Positions 25,631 through 34,925 of a DNA stretch of 51,895 nucleotides are shown here, piece after piece; position 1 is the first letter of the stretch, and each line of letters begins with the position of its first letter. The stretch covers positions 1 through 51,895 of the forward strand of contig CABXJR010000001.1 of assembly GCA_902512655.1 (NCBI GenBank). Reading direction: 5' to 3'. The position numbers and the translations under genes are program-made. Origin of the DNA: an uncultured SAR86 cluster bacterium (GTDB lineage Bacteria; Pseudomonadota; Gammaproteobacteria; Magnimaribacterales; D2472). The notes beneath the pieces are model-generated. The model searched no databases, had not been told where the DNA came from, and saw only the letters and a program-made list of their open reading frames with translations.

Positions 25631-27157
25631 TTAACCAAATAATTTTCTTACTAGCCTATTACCCCAAAATATTTTTAAAGCACCTTTAAGTTGCTCAAAT
25701 GATTTATCTGTATAGGGGTAAGCAGAGGCAGATTTCTTACCAATAATGATTGGCATTGGATGGGCATATGCTAATAAGCCCTCCTTTCCATTAACCACGC
25801 CCAAGCCGCTTTCTTTTACACCACCAAATGGGACTTCATTTACTCCGTAGCTCATTGCCATGTCATTAACAGAACAGGCTCCTGTATCAATTGATTTCGC
25901 TAATCTTTGACCTTTTTTTAAATCCTTGGTCCAAACATTTCCATTTAAACCATAATGAGATTGGTTAGCTAAAATTAATGCCTCATCCTCTGATTGAACT
26001 TTCATAATGGAAATAATTGGTCCAAAAGTTTCATCTTTCATGATTTTCATTTCATGTGTAACTTCAACAAGAACTGTTGGTTCGAAATATAAACCTTTAA
26101 AATTTGGATTTCGCTTGCCTCCAACCAATACCTTGGCTCCTTTAGCAACAGCGTCATTAACATGATCCTCGATTATGTTTATTTGCTTATCCCAAAATGT
26201 AGGGCCCACATCACCTTTACAATCATTTGATTGAATGAGTGACTGAGTAATGCTGACAACTTCATCAACGAACTCATCATAAACATCATCCATGACATAA
26301 ATTCTCTCAGTACCACAGCAATACTGGCCAGCATTCATACATGAACCAACAACTGCTCCACTTGCAGCATCTTTAATGTCTGCATCAGAGCAAACAATCA
26401 TGGCATCTTTGCCCCCCAATTCGAGGCTATAAGGAATGAGCATTTCACCACACTTTGCAGCAATCTTCTTTCCGGTAGCAACACTGCCTGTAAAGGACAC
26501 TTTATCTGGGCCCTGATCAATTAATTCAGCGCCCGTCTCTCCATCTCCAATCACAGTCTGAATTAAATGTTGGGGAGCTTCTGCTAATGCAAAAATCTCC
26601 TGGACCAATACTCCAGACATAGGCGTAACCTCAGATGGCTTTACCACCACGCTGTTTCCACAAAGAATGGCTTGAATAACTGGGTTAATGGAAAGTATAA
26701 ATGGACCATTCCAAGGAGTAATTACAGCTACCACTCCTCTTGGCTTATATGTGATTATTGTTTTTTTAAGAAACTGCATAGGACCATGCATCTTAATTTT
26801 TTTATCTGCTAGCCACTTTTGAGCTCTCTTCGCATAAAACACTAAGGAATCTACCGCTGAAAAGACCTCCATAGACATGGCTTCTTGTTCTGGTTTGCCA
26901 GTTTCTCTCATAACCACATCCATGATTCTATCTTGTTGTTGCATTACAACATCAGCAACTCTGTGCATTAATTCAACTCTTTCTTTTAAGGTTGTTTTCT
27001 TCCATTCACTTTGAGCAACTTTAGCTTGGGTCATTATGGTTGCAATCTCTTCAGGAGATGTGCATTCATAAGTGTCAATGTGAGAAAGATCAACAGGACT
27101 GTTTAAACTTAATAGTTTTTTACCAGTATCAGAATGAGAAATAGAAAAAATAGCCAT
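25631..27157 (-). CDS. NAD(P)-dependent aldehyde dehydrogenase
   Basis: 508 residues, full-length ALDH. It oxidises an aldehyde to its acid. Cofactor-binding block FTGSVATGKKIAAKC, general-base Glu in LELGGKDAMIV, catalytic Cys in NAGQYCCGTER, and the C-terminal FGGVKESGLG. The region PRGVVAVITPWNGPF is the standard ALDH entry motif. It follows the APH-like gene by 2 bp on the minus strand, so the two form an operon. Substrate unknown. Confidence 0.92.
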   Translation of the reverse strand: MAIFSISHSDTGKKLLSLNSPVDLSHIDTYECTSPEEIATIMTQAKVAQSEWKKTTLKERVELMHRVADVVMQQQDRIMDVVMRETGKPEQEAMSMEVFSAVDSLVFYAKRAQKWLADKKIKMHGPMQFLKKTIITYKPRGVVAVITPWNGPFILSINPVIQAILCGNSVVVKPSEVTPMSGVLVQEIFALAEAPQHLIQTVIGDGETGAELIDQGPDKVSFTGSVATGKKIAAKCGEMLIPYSLELGGKDAMIVCSDADIKDAASGAVVGSCMNAGQYCCGTERIYVMDDVYDEFVDEVVSITQSLIQSNDCKGDVGPTFWDKQINIIEDHVNDAVAKGAKVLVGGKRNPNFKGLYFEPTVLVEVTHEMKIMKDETFGPIISIMKVQSEDEALILANQSHYGLNGNVWTKDLKKGQRLAKSIDTGACSVNDMAMSYGVNEVPFGGVKESGLGVVNGKEGLLAYAHPMPIIIGKKSASAYPYTDKSFEQLKGALKIFWGNRLVRKLFG

Positions 27158-27159
27158 TT

Positions 27160-28230
27160 TTATAGTTCCTTAAGCTTTGCCTCAAGCATGGGTGTTACAT
27201 GATTATTGATGTGGGCATTCATCCCCATAGGCATGATTTCGTAATGTTCCAGTTTTCTAACAACTTTCACCATGATTACGGTAAATTTATATAACGCCAA
27301 AATATAATAGTAATCAAAATCATCTGTGCTAAATCCAGTTAGAGCCTCCCATTTAGCAATAGTCGCTACCGGTCCAGGAAATCCACTTAACCTTTCCACA
27401 TGAACGCCTTTTGAATTGCAATCATCAATAGCTATCCCCCAAGCAAGATCCATACAAGGATCTCCAAGTGCGGCCATCTCCCAATCTAAAACAGCTGAAA
27501 CTTTTCCATCAGGGTCATACATAATATTTGCACACCTACAATCTCCCCAAAGAATAGAAGATTGGGCTGGTTTTGGTTTATTGGCCTTGAGCCATTCACG
27601 TGCTTGATCGGCAACAGGATGAGCTTCACCATCCATGGCCCAATCATGAAAATTAAAGTAATAATTTAACTCTTGATCAAGATAGTCTTTTGCAAGTTTT
27701 GGCCTGTTAAGAAATTCAAAATCTCCATTCGATGTGTCAACTTGATGAATTTTAGCCATCTGCTCAACCCAACCCCACCATATTCTCTCTCTAACATCTT
27801 CAGAGGAATCAGCAACCCATCCCTCTTGATGAAATGGAGGATTATCAGAAGGAGCATCTCCGCTGGCCATTTCCATCACATAAAACGACGTGCCAAAAAC
27901 TTCTTCGCTAGGCTCGTACCATAAAACTTTAGGAACTTTAATATCATGACCAGCAAGTTTTTGCATAATCAAAAATTGTTTGTGAATATCATAATCAGGA
28001 AATACAAAGAAACCTTCTGGATAGAATCTAAGAACCATCCCAGTTTCAATATTAACGTCATCTAAAATATAGGAAACATTAAAACTTAATGTCTCATTTG
28101 AGAAGCCTGTATTCTCAGGACCTCCTAACAATTCAACTTTTAGGTTAGTGGGCTCATCTAATTGCGTCTCAAGCCAAGTGGTAAAAACAACCTTAGTTTG
28201 CTCTAAATCTCTCTCTTGTGGCTTTGGCAT
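27160..28230 (-). CDS. APH/ChoK-like phosphotransferase (ACAD10 type)
   Basis: 356 residues with the aminoglycoside-phosphotransferase fold seen in a large family associated with acyl-CoA metabolism. The catalytic loop is WGDCRCANIM, where the usual first residue His is Trp, followed by VLDWEMAALGDPCMDLAW for metal binding. The N-terminal GGPENTGFSNETLSF is the nucleotide-binding region. Homologues near acyl-CoA dehydrogenases phosphorylate hydroxyacyl groups, but no such gene is close here. Coupled to the aldehyde dehydrogenase. Confidence 0.85.
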   Translation of the reverse strand: MPKPQERDLEQTKVVFTTWLETQLDEPTNLKVELLGGPENTGFSNETLSFNVSYILDDVNIETGMVLRFYPEGFFVFPDYDIHKQFLIMQKLAGHDIKVPKVLWYEPSEEVFGTSFYVMEMASGDAPSDNPPFHQEGWVADSSEDVRERIWWGWVEQMAKIHQVDTSNGDFEFLNRPKLAKDYLDQELNYYFNFHDWAMDGEAHPVADQAREWLKANKPKPAQSSILWGDCRCANIMYDPDGKVSAVLDWEMAALGDPCMDLAWGIAIDDCNSKGVHVERLSGFPGPVATIAKWEALTGFSTDDFDYYYILALYKFTVIMVKVVRKLEHYEIMPMGMNAHINNHVTPMLEAKLKEL

Positions 28231-28297
28231 TGTATTTATCTATTCATTGATTAAACATCAACCTTAATATAAATTTAATCAATTAAAAAGAAAAAAT

Positions 28298-29380
28298 ATG
28301 GCTGATTTATTTAAAGAAAAATGGGATGCTTTTTGTGAAAACCTAAAGGAGGTTGGATCAATTATTGAAGCTGAATCTTCTCTGAGCGAAACAGACCAGG
28401 CTGAAGGATATAGGTACCTATTGCGGTTGATGCGCTTATCTTTGGAGATGAATTTGGAGCATTCGAATCCTTCTACGCCCTCTTTTTACAATCTCTCTCA
28501 TGAAACAGCAAAAATTGGCGCAGACAACCCAGATAATATTTACTTAAATGCAAACATAGATGGAAATCAAACCTATGAGGTGTATGGCAATATTGGTGAG
28601 TCAGACTATTTAAGCTTTGGGTTGAAAGAAAATAGATACAGCAAAGATGGAACGATGGTCTCTTTAGGAGAGATTGATATGAGGGATATGACGGTGGATA
28701 GTTCAGGAGATTTTATTTTATATCTTGGTGGGGAAACTAATTCTAAAAATTTTTTATCGCTTCCTGAAAATGCAAATATGTTAATTGTTAGGCAAACCTA
28801 TAAAAATAGAATCTCTCAAACTCATGCAAAAATTAATATAAAAACCACCAACTCAATTGCGAGTCCGGAACTTTTAACACCAATAAAACTTGAAAGTCAG
28901 TTAAATCAGTCTCTTGCTTTTGTCAGTGGAACCGCATCAACTTTCTTGAAATGGGTTCATGTATTTAAAGATAATCATAGAAATCAATTACCATTAGGTG
29001 ATCAAGCTTTTTTTCAAGCGGCTGGCGGTGATCCAAAAATATGCTACCTTCATGGTTATTATGACTTTGATGAAAATGAGTTTATGCAAATCACATCTGA
29101 CATACCTGATTGTGAGTATTGGAATTTTCAATTAGAAAATTATTGGATGGAGTCATTAGACTATCGACATTACCCTATTCACATTAATGAATCTTCAGCC
29201 AGTCTCAATAGTGATAAAACCATCACTATTAATGTTAGTCATTTACCTATTAATTTAAAAAATAACCTTATAACTGAAGGTCGCAATAACGGAGCTATGC
29301 TCCTGAGGTGGATTGGAGCAACAACCCATCCAATACCAAATATTGAAATTAAAAAACTTACTTCCTTGGAGAATGGCTAA
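28298..29380 (+). CDS. DUF1214-domain protein
   Basis: 360 residues, no signal peptide or membrane span. The N-terminus GYRYLLRLMRLSLEMNLEH-like region and the C-terminus GRNNGAMLLRWIGATTHPIP resemble the DUF1214 family, where a nearly identical position reads GHREG...RW. The family has no established biochemical role; genes often lie beside sulfotransferases and SDRs in lipid/steroid gene sets. It overlaps the sulfotransferase start by one base and begins the plus-strand catabolic set. Confidence 0.7.
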   Translation: MADLFKEKWDAFCENLKEVGSIIEAESSLSETDQAEGYRYLLRLMRLSLEMNLEHSNPSTPSFYNLSHETAKIGADNPDNIYLNANIDGNQTYEVYGNIGESDYLSFGLKENRYSKDGTMVSLGEIDMRDMTVDSSGDFILYLGGETNSKNFLSLPENANMLIVRQTYKNRISQTHAKINIKTTNSIASPELLTPIKLESQLNQSLAFVSGTASTFLKWVHVFKDNHRNQLPLGDQAFFQAAGGDPKICYLHGYYDFDENEFMQITSDIPDCEYWNFQLENYWMESLDYRHYPIHINESSASLNSDKTITINVSHLPINLKNNLITEGRNNGAMLLRWIGATTHPIPNIEIKKLTSLENG

Positions 29381-30519
29381 TGCTTGATTCTACAAAAATA
29401 ATTAGTGATGCAAAAAATCAAACAAATTTAGAGTATTTTGGTAATCCTTTATTTTTAGATGGATTTGAAACTCTTGTTCAATCAATAAATAAAGAAGCTG
29501 ATTTAAATGATATTGGAATGGAAGCGCAGAAACATAGATTAACAGGTGTATTAGCTAACTTGCTTAAAATTGAAGATGCGTGTATTCAAAATCCTGAGAT
29601 ACTCAGTGAAGAAATTAATTCTCCTGTTGTGATTGTCGGGCTTCCAAGAACAGGAAGTACAATGACCCATAGACTTCTTGCATCAGATCCAAGGCATACA
29701 GCGATGCTTTGGTGGGAAGGAAGATATCCTGCAATGCTAAAAGATGAAGTTCGTGGCCATCCAGAAGAACGAATGGAGATGGGAAAGGCAGAAGTTGAGG
29801 CGGTTATGCAGGCTTCGCCAGAAGCTCTAACCATTCATCCCTGGGATTATAAGGGTGCAGATGAAGAAATATTACTTTTAGAACATACATTCTTTAGTAC
29901 AGTTCCAGAATCATTTATGAGACTTCCCTCTTATTCTCAGTGGGTTGAATCCCAAGATCATATTCACGCATATGCTCAACTAAAAAAAATGCTTCAATAC
30001 CTTCAATGGCAGAACCCAGGAAGAGAAAAGAAAAGATGGGTTTTAAAATCTCCTCATCATTTAGGCTTTATTGATAAGCTTTTAAAGATATTTCCAGACT
30101 CAAGAGTTATACAAACTCACAGGGATCCTTTAAAAACGGTTCCATCATTTTGCTCAATGTGTGCAAATTTATTTGAACCCTTAACAAATTCATATGATAA
30201 AAATGAAATTGGTCATCATTGGGCTCATAAATTAGCCAAAGTATTAAATCACACTATGGAAGTTAGCAATTCGAATAAGGATAATTTTCTTAACCTTGGG
30301 TTCAATAAAATGATCAAAGATCCTATTCTTGAAATGAACGAAGTTTATAACTTTATTGGTGAGGATTTTACAGATCGAGCAGAGAATGCGATGAAGGCCT
30401 GGAAGGAAGAGAATCAACACGAAATGGGAGCTCATCAATACTCACTCGAAGAATTTGGATTAGAAAGCTCATTCATTGATAGTTACTTCAGTGAATACAT
30501 AAATCAATATATAAAATAG
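29380..30519 (+). CDS. Sulfotransferase family protein
   Basis: 379 residues. The 5'-phosphosulfate-binding loop is VVIVGLPRTGSTMTHRLL and the 3'-phosphate region follows at WVLKSPHHLGFI and VIQTHRDPLKTVPSF. These match the Sulfotransfer_3 group that transfers sulfate from PAPS to a hydroxyl or amine. Bacterial members act on lipids, steroids or carbohydrates. It overlaps the DUF1214 gene by one base and precedes an SDR by 8 bp. The acceptor is unknown. Confidence 0.85.
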   Translation: MLDSTKIISDAKNQTNLEYFGNPLFLDGFETLVQSINKEADLNDIGMEAQKHRLTGVLANLLKIEDACIQNPEILSEEINSPVVIVGLPRTGSTMTHRLLASDPRHTAMLWWEGRYPAMLKDEVRGHPEERMEMGKAEVEAVMQASPEALTIHPWDYKGADEEILLLEHTFFSTVPESFMRLPSYSQWVESQDHIHAYAQLKKMLQYLQWQNPGREKKRWVLKSPHHLGFIDKLLKIFPDSRVIQTHRDPLKTVPSFCSMCANLFEPLTNSYDKNEIGHHWAHKLAKVLNHTMEVSNSNKDNFLNLGFNKMIKDPILEMNEVYNFIGEDFTDRAENAMKAWKEENQHEMGAHQYSLEEFGLESSFIDSYFSEYINQYIK

Positions 30520-30527
30520 GAATTAAG

Positions 30528-31304
30528 ATGTTATTAAAAGATAAAGTGGTAATTGTTTCTGGTATTGGACCAGGGTTAGGTCAAGAACTTGCATATGGTG
30601 CTGCCAGAGAAGGAGCGAAAATTGCCATTGCAGCTCGCTCAACTGATCTGTTAAATAAACTCAAAGATGAAATTGGTAAAAAATCAGAAGTGATAGCAAT
30701 CCCCTGTGATATTACGAACTCAAAAGATTGTGAAAATTTAGTTCAAGAAACAATAAAAAAATATGGGAAGCTTGATGGGTTGATTAACAGCGCTTACCGA
30801 GCTGGTGATTTCAAGGAAATTGAAGATTCTGATTTTATTGATTGGCAAGAAACGATGAATACAAATTTTTTTGGAACTATGAATTTAACCATGGCTGCGG
30901 TCAAGGAGATGACGCCAAATAAATCAGGGGCAATAGTTATGATAAATAGCCTTATCACCAAAAAGCCACTGCCAACCCAAGGTGGCTATGCAGCATCGAA
31001 AGGTGCACTTGCTACAGCAACTAAAATTCTTGCGAAGGAACTTGGACCAAAAGGAATCAGGGTTAATTCAGTCTACATGGGATGGATGTGGGGTCCGCCT
31101 GTTGAAATGTATGTAAACTTTACAGCTGAATCTATGGGTGTAGAACCTAAAGATGTAATAGATGGCGTTACTAAAGATATTCCATTAGGAATCATTCCTG
31201 ATGATAGTGATTGTGCTAATGCAGCTTTATTCCTAATCTCTGATCTCGCAAAAGTTATTACTGGTGCTAATTTAGATGTAAATGGTGGAGAATTTATGTC
31301 CTAG
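30528..31304 (+). CDS. Short-chain dehydrogenase/reductase
   Basis: 258 residues, classical SDR: VSGIGPGLGQELA in place of the usual TGxxxGxG, then NSAYRAGDF in the NNAG position. Catalytic Ser in MINSLITKK and the YAASKG pair are intact; ends ITGANLDVNGGEFM. It follows the sulfotransferase by 8 bp. The unusual NSAYR motif is shared by a subgroup of SDRs found in lipid-oxidation gene sets. Substrate unknown. Confidence 0.88.
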   Translation: MLLKDKVVIVSGIGPGLGQELAYGAAREGAKIAIAARSTDLLNKLKDEIGKKSEVIAIPCDITNSKDCENLVQETIKKYGKLDGLINSAYRAGDFKEIEDSDFIDWQETMNTNFFGTMNLTMAAVKEMTPNKSGAIVMINSLITKKPLPTQGGYAASKGALATATKILAKELGPKGIRVNSVYMGWMWGPPVEMYVNFTAESMGVEPKDVIDGVTKDIPLGIIPDDSDCANAALFLISDLAKVITGANLDVNGGEFMS

Positions 31305-31313
31305 ATGAGTATC

Positions 31314-31363
31314 AAATGATATTTATTCGTCAAGTTAAATAAAAGTATTCATCATTTTTTTTT
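31314..31363 (+). terminator. Possible Rho-independent terminator
   Basis: An AAATGAT/ATCATTT inverted repeat (31314-31320 with 31351-31357) is followed by a T run ending at 31363; a nested TTTATT/AATAAA pair extends the stem. The stem is AT-rich and weak. Placed 10 bp after the SDR stop, it would end the DUF1214-sulfotransferase-SDR transcript. Confidence 0.35.
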
Positions 31364-31401
31364 AAAATAAGAATTTCTACATGATTATTGTTTAAAATCT
31401 A

Positions 31402-32271
31402 ATGATGGTGATTAATAAAGACATTCATACTGTCGACCTCATGCTTGGTATTCCTGAGCAAGAAGATAGATCAGATTGGTATAAGTTCATGGAACCATTG
31501 CTTCGCGATGAAGAGTCTAGATCCATGTTTAAGATGCCCGCTCAGTATATGTTTAAAGATATACCTGAAACAGGATCTCACGATGACTTTATCCAATACA
31601 CAATTGAACAAATGGATAAATTTTATATCAATCAAGCAATGATAGGATTTCATGAGAAATCAGAAGTTAAAATTGAGGCTGCAAAAAATCACACAGATAG
31701 ATTCTTTTTTGATCTCCCCGTAAATCCTAATATTGAAAATGAAGCTGAAAATATTAAAAGGCATTATGAAACTTATGGCATAAAAGCTGTGAGCGCATTC
31801 CCGTCTGGCATGTATCCTCAAGTTGCAATTAATGATCAAAAGTGGCATCCAATTTATGAAATATGTGTTGAATTAGATATACCTTTTTTTTGTTGTGTTG
31901 GAGTTCCAGGCCCAAGAATTCCGATGGCTCCACAGAAAGTTGAGCTCATTGATGAAGTTTGCTGGCGCTTTCCTGAATTAAAGTTTGTAATGCGCCACGG
32001 CGCAGAACCTTGGACAGCCCTAGCTTGCAAATTAATGCTTAAATATCCAAACCTTTACTACTCTACCAGTGCGTTTTCACCCAAACATTATCCCAAAGAT
32101 ATCATCAACTATGCTAATACTCGTGGTAAACATAAAATTATGTACGCAGGTTATTTTCCTATGGGGCTATCATTAGAAAAAATTTTTAGTGAAATGGATC
32201 AAGTGCCATTCAATGATGACGTTTGGCCAAAGTTCTTAGGCGAGAATGCAAAGGCACTTCTTAAAATTTAA
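31402..32271 (+). CDS. Amidohydrolase-fold (Amidohydro_2) protein
   Basis: 289 residues, TIM-barrel Amidohydro_2/ACMSD-like layout. The N-terminus (IHTVDLMLGIPEQEDRSDWYK) lacks the HxH metal motif of true amidohydrolases. Conserved elements later are GVPGPRIPMAP and FVMRHGAEPW, with GENAKALLKI at the end as in ACMSD relatives. Family members decarboxylate or hydrolyse cyclic acids; without HxH the metal site may differ. Preceded by a 97-bp gap, so probably has its own promoter, and followed by the Rieske oxygenase. Confidence 0.75.
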   Translation: MMVINKDIHTVDLMLGIPEQEDRSDWYKFMEPLLRDEESRSMFKMPAQYMFKDIPETGSHDDFIQYTIEQMDKFYINQAMIGFHEKSEVKIEAAKNHTDRFFFDLPVNPNIENEAENIKRHYETYGIKAVSAFPSGMYPQVAINDQKWHPIYEICVELDIPFFCCVGVPGPRIPMAPQKVELIDEVCWRFPELKFVMRHGAEPWTALACKLMLKYPNLYYSTSAFSPKHYPKDIINYANTRGKHKIMYAGYFPMGLSLEKIFSEMDQVPFNDDVWPKFLGENAKALLKI

Positions 32272-32327
32272 TGAAATTGATATATATCAAAAACTTGTAA
32301 GAATGGACTAAGTAAAATTGAAAAATT

Positions 32328-33290
32328 ATGAATAATAAAAAAAGATACCCAATGCCCATACCCTTTGGATGGTATGTTGTTGACTATATTGATGAGCTTA
32401 AATCAGGGGACGTGAAGCCTGTAAGATATTTCGGTCAAGATCAAGTCCTATTTAGGACTGAATCAGGTCAGGTGAGTATGTTAGATGCATACTGCCCTCA
32501 TTTAGGAGCTCACCTTGGTCATGGAGGTATTGTAGATGGTGAATGTATTGAATGTCCTTTTCACGCATGGAGATGGAAAACAGATGGAAAAATTGGCGAA
32601 ATACCCTATGCAAAAAATATTCCTCCAAAAGCCAAAGAGACTAAAATATTTACATATCCAACTGTTGAACGAAATAACTTAATATATGCTTGGTATCATC
32701 CCAATGGTGAAGAACCTCATTATGAGGTTGAAACCTATCCAGAAATTAATGATCCGGACTGGAGTGATGAATTTGAAAAGTTTGAATATCACATTAAATG
32801 TCACATACAAGATATGGCAGAAAATGCTGTTGATGCTGCTCATTTCATGTATGTTCACGGAGTCGCTTCATATCCTGAATTTGAAGTAACTTACCAAGAT
32901 CAAAAAAGATTTTTCTCTCAAAAAGCTGACATGATTACACCTAGAGGTACTGTAAAAGGAAAAATATCTGGTGCATCTAATGGACCCGGCGATAATTTTA
33001 CAAAGTTTGAAGGTATATGTGAAACCCTGCTTTTAGGCTCAACAACTCCCACTGAAAATGAAGAAGTTATTACAAGGTTCTCTTTTCTTCAAAAGAAAGT
33101 TGACGGAGAGGTGCCGACTGGTGGAGTTGGTGCTGCAATTATTGCCGACATAAATAAGCAAATTAAAGAAGATATACCAGTTTGGGAAAATAAGAAATAT
33201 GCATCCAAACCTGTCCTATGCGATTCAGATGGTCCAATTGCTAAATTTAGAAAGCATTTTGCAACTTTCTATGCTGATCAAACAAAGTAG
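32328..33290 (+). CDS. Rieske non-heme iron oxygenase, KshA/cholesterol-desaturase-like
   Basis: 320 residues. N-terminal Rieske domain with [2Fe-2S] ligands CPHLGAHLGHGG and CPFHAWRW. The mononuclear iron motif is NAVDAAHFMYVHG (Asp-x2-His-x4-His). The general plan matches the terminal oxygenase of 3-ketosteroid 9-alpha-hydroxylase and cholesterol 7-desaturase. It needs a reductase partner, which is not adjacent; the FNR at 7224 or a gene elsewhere could supply electrons. Followed by a Baeyer-Villiger-type monooxygenase 19 bp downstream. Confidence 0.87.
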   Translation: MNNKKRYPMPIPFGWYVVDYIDELKSGDVKPVRYFGQDQVLFRTESGQVSMLDAYCPHLGAHLGHGGIVDGECIECPFHAWRWKTDGKIGEIPYAKNIPPKAKETKIFTYPTVERNNLIYAWYHPNGEEPHYEVETYPEINDPDWSDEFEKFEYHIKCHIQDMAENAVDAAHFMYVHGVASYPEFEVTYQDQKRFFSQKADMITPRGTVKGKISGASNGPGDNFTKFEGICETLLLGSTTPTENEEVITRFSFLQKKVDGEVPTGGVGAAIIADINKQIKEDIPVWENKKYASKPVLCDSDGPIAKFRKHFATFYADQTK

Positions 33291-33309
33291 ATAATATTAA
33301 GGAATATCA

Positions 33310-34755
33310 ATGCATAAAGACATCATTGTAGTTGGAGCTGGAATTTCCGGTATTGCTGCTGGCTACAATCTTCAAAAAAGTTGTCCAGGCAAATCTTTTG
33401 CAATTTTAGAAGGCAGAGACTCCCTTGGAGGGACTTGGGATTTATTTAAGTACCCTGGTATTCGGTCTGATTCTGACATGCATACGCTTGGTTTTCGCTT
33501 TAAACCTTGGATACACAGGAAATCAATTGCAGATGGTCCCTCTATTCTAGAGTATCTAAATGATACAGTTGATGAATATGACCTTAGAAAAAGGATAATT
33601 TTTAATCAAAAAGTTATTGCATCTAATTGGGTTTCTGAAAGATCAATATGGGAATTAACAATTGATAGTAATGGTCAAGAATTGACTATGACTTGTAACT
33701 TCTTATTTCTATGCGGTGGTTACTACAGTTACGACAAGCCTTATATGCCCGAATTTCCTTATCAAGATGAATTTAAGGGCAGGCTCATACATCCACAGTT
33801 TTGGGATGAGGCTATGGACTACACAAACAAAAAAGTCGTTGTCATTGGAAGTGGTGCAACTGCAGTAACATTGGTTCCAGCTATTGCTGAGAAGGCTAGA
33901 CATGTAACCATGTTACAGAGGTCTCCAAGTTATGTGGTCTCAGCTCCTGGCGAGGATTCATGGAGTAAAGCATTAAATAAAATTTTGCCTACACGTTTAA
34001 CCTATTTCTTAATCAGATGGAAAAATGTATTAAGAACTAGCCTAGGCTTTTACTTGTCAAGAAAATATCCTGCAAAAGTAAAAGAAAAATTGATCAATTT
34101 AGTTCGTGAGGAGCTGGGCGATGATTTTGATGTTGATAAGCACTTTACACCGAGATACAACCCATGGGATCAACGAATGTGCCTTGTCCCTGATAGTGAT
34201 CTGTTTAATGCAATTAAAGCTGGACGAGCCTCTGTAGTTACCGATCACATAGATAGATTCACCGAAGACGGAATCTTAATTAAATCAGGAGAGGTTATAG
34301 ATGCAGATATTATTGTTTCAGCAACAGGAATAGAAATAAATGCTTTGAATGATATAAATGTCTCCATCGATCAAATAAAAGTGGAGCCTCATAACAAATT
34401 TTCATACAAAGGAATGATGTTAAGCGGAGTGCCAAATCTTGCTTTTTCTTTTGGTTATGTCAATGCTTCTTGGACTCTTAGAGCAGACCTTACATGCGAA
34501 TATGTATGTAGACTTTTAAATCAGATGGATAAGCAGGGCGTAACATCTTGTATTCCTGAGGAAGATCCAAATGCAATAGTAGATGATGAATATATTGATT
34601 TTACTTCAGGGTATGTTCAAAGGGCTTTAAATAGACTGCCCAAACAAGGCATGAGGGCGCCATGGCGAAATTATCAAAATTATTTAAAAGATATATTTTT
34701 AGTTAGATTGTTCTCAATCAAAGATTCAACACTGAGATTTTATAATCCAAAATAA
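33310..34755 (+). CDS. Flavin-containing / Baeyer-Villiger-type monooxygenase
   Basis: 481 residues. Two Rossmann motifs, VVGAGISGIAAGYNL (FAD) and VVIGSGATAVTLVPAIA (NADPH), flank the fingerprint FKGRLIHPQFWD, a near match to FxGxxxHxxxW(P/D). Members insert oxygen next to a ketone or oxidise heteroatoms. GGTWDLFKYPGIRSDSDM-type region (GGTW near residue 42) is conserved in class I BVMOs. Last plus-strand gene of the set; its stop is 5 bp before the tRNA-Arg 3' end on the other strand. Confidence 0.88.
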   Translation: MHKDIIVVGAGISGIAAGYNLQKSCPGKSFAILEGRDSLGGTWDLFKYPGIRSDSDMHTLGFRFKPWIHRKSIADGPSILEYLNDTVDEYDLRKRIIFNQKVIASNWVSERSIWELTIDSNGQELTMTCNFLFLCGGYYSYDKPYMPEFPYQDEFKGRLIHPQFWDEAMDYTNKKVVVIGSGATAVTLVPAIAEKARHVTMLQRSPSYVVSAPGEDSWSKALNKILPTRLTYFLIRWKNVLRTSLGFYLSRKYPAKVKEKLINLVREELGDDFDVDKHFTPRYNPWDQRMCLVPDSDLFNAIKAGRASVVTDHIDRFTEDGILIKSGEVIDADIIVSATGIEINALNDINVSIDQIKVEPHNKFSYKGMMLSGVPNLAFSFGYVNASWTLRADLTCEYVCRLLNQMDKQGVTSCIPEEDPNAIVDDEYIDFTSGYVQRALNRLPKQGMRAPWRNYQNYLKDIFLVRLFSIKDSTLRFYNPK

Positions 34756-34759
34756 GGTC

Positions 34760-34836
34760 TGGCGCACCCGGAGAGATTCGAACTCCCGACCCCTTGGTTC
34801 GTAGCCAAGTACTCTATCCAGCTGAGCTACGGGCGC
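34760..34836 (-). tRNA. tRNA-Arg (anticodon ACG)
   Basis: 77 nt with CCA encoded. Acceptor GCGCCCG pairs with CGGGTGC, giving a G3:U70 wobble. The D-arm GCTC/GAGT, anticodon arm CTTGG-CTACGAA-CCAAG, variable region GGGTC and T-arm GGGAG-TTCGAAT-CTCTC are intact. Anticodon ACG would be edited to ICG by TadA and read CGU/CGC/CGA. The discriminator base is G73. It differs from the tRNA-Arg at 50764-50840 at three positions: 34, 70 and 72. Confidence 0.95.
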
Positions 34837-34844
34837 ACGCGCTT

Positions 34845-34850
34845 ATTATA
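34845..34850 (-). promoter_or_regulatory. Candidate -10 box of tRNA-Arg(ACG)
   Basis: TATAAT on the minus strand 8 bp upstream of the tRNA 5' end. The spacing is right for a stable-RNA promoter with a GC-rich discriminator (GCGCGT). No good -35 is seen at 17 bp. Confidence 0.5.
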
Positions 34851-34925
34851 CTTTAGAAATGTTTCTTTACCGACTTGTAAAAAAACCTTATATTAAAGCA
34901 ATAAAAACACACATTTAACTAGCAA

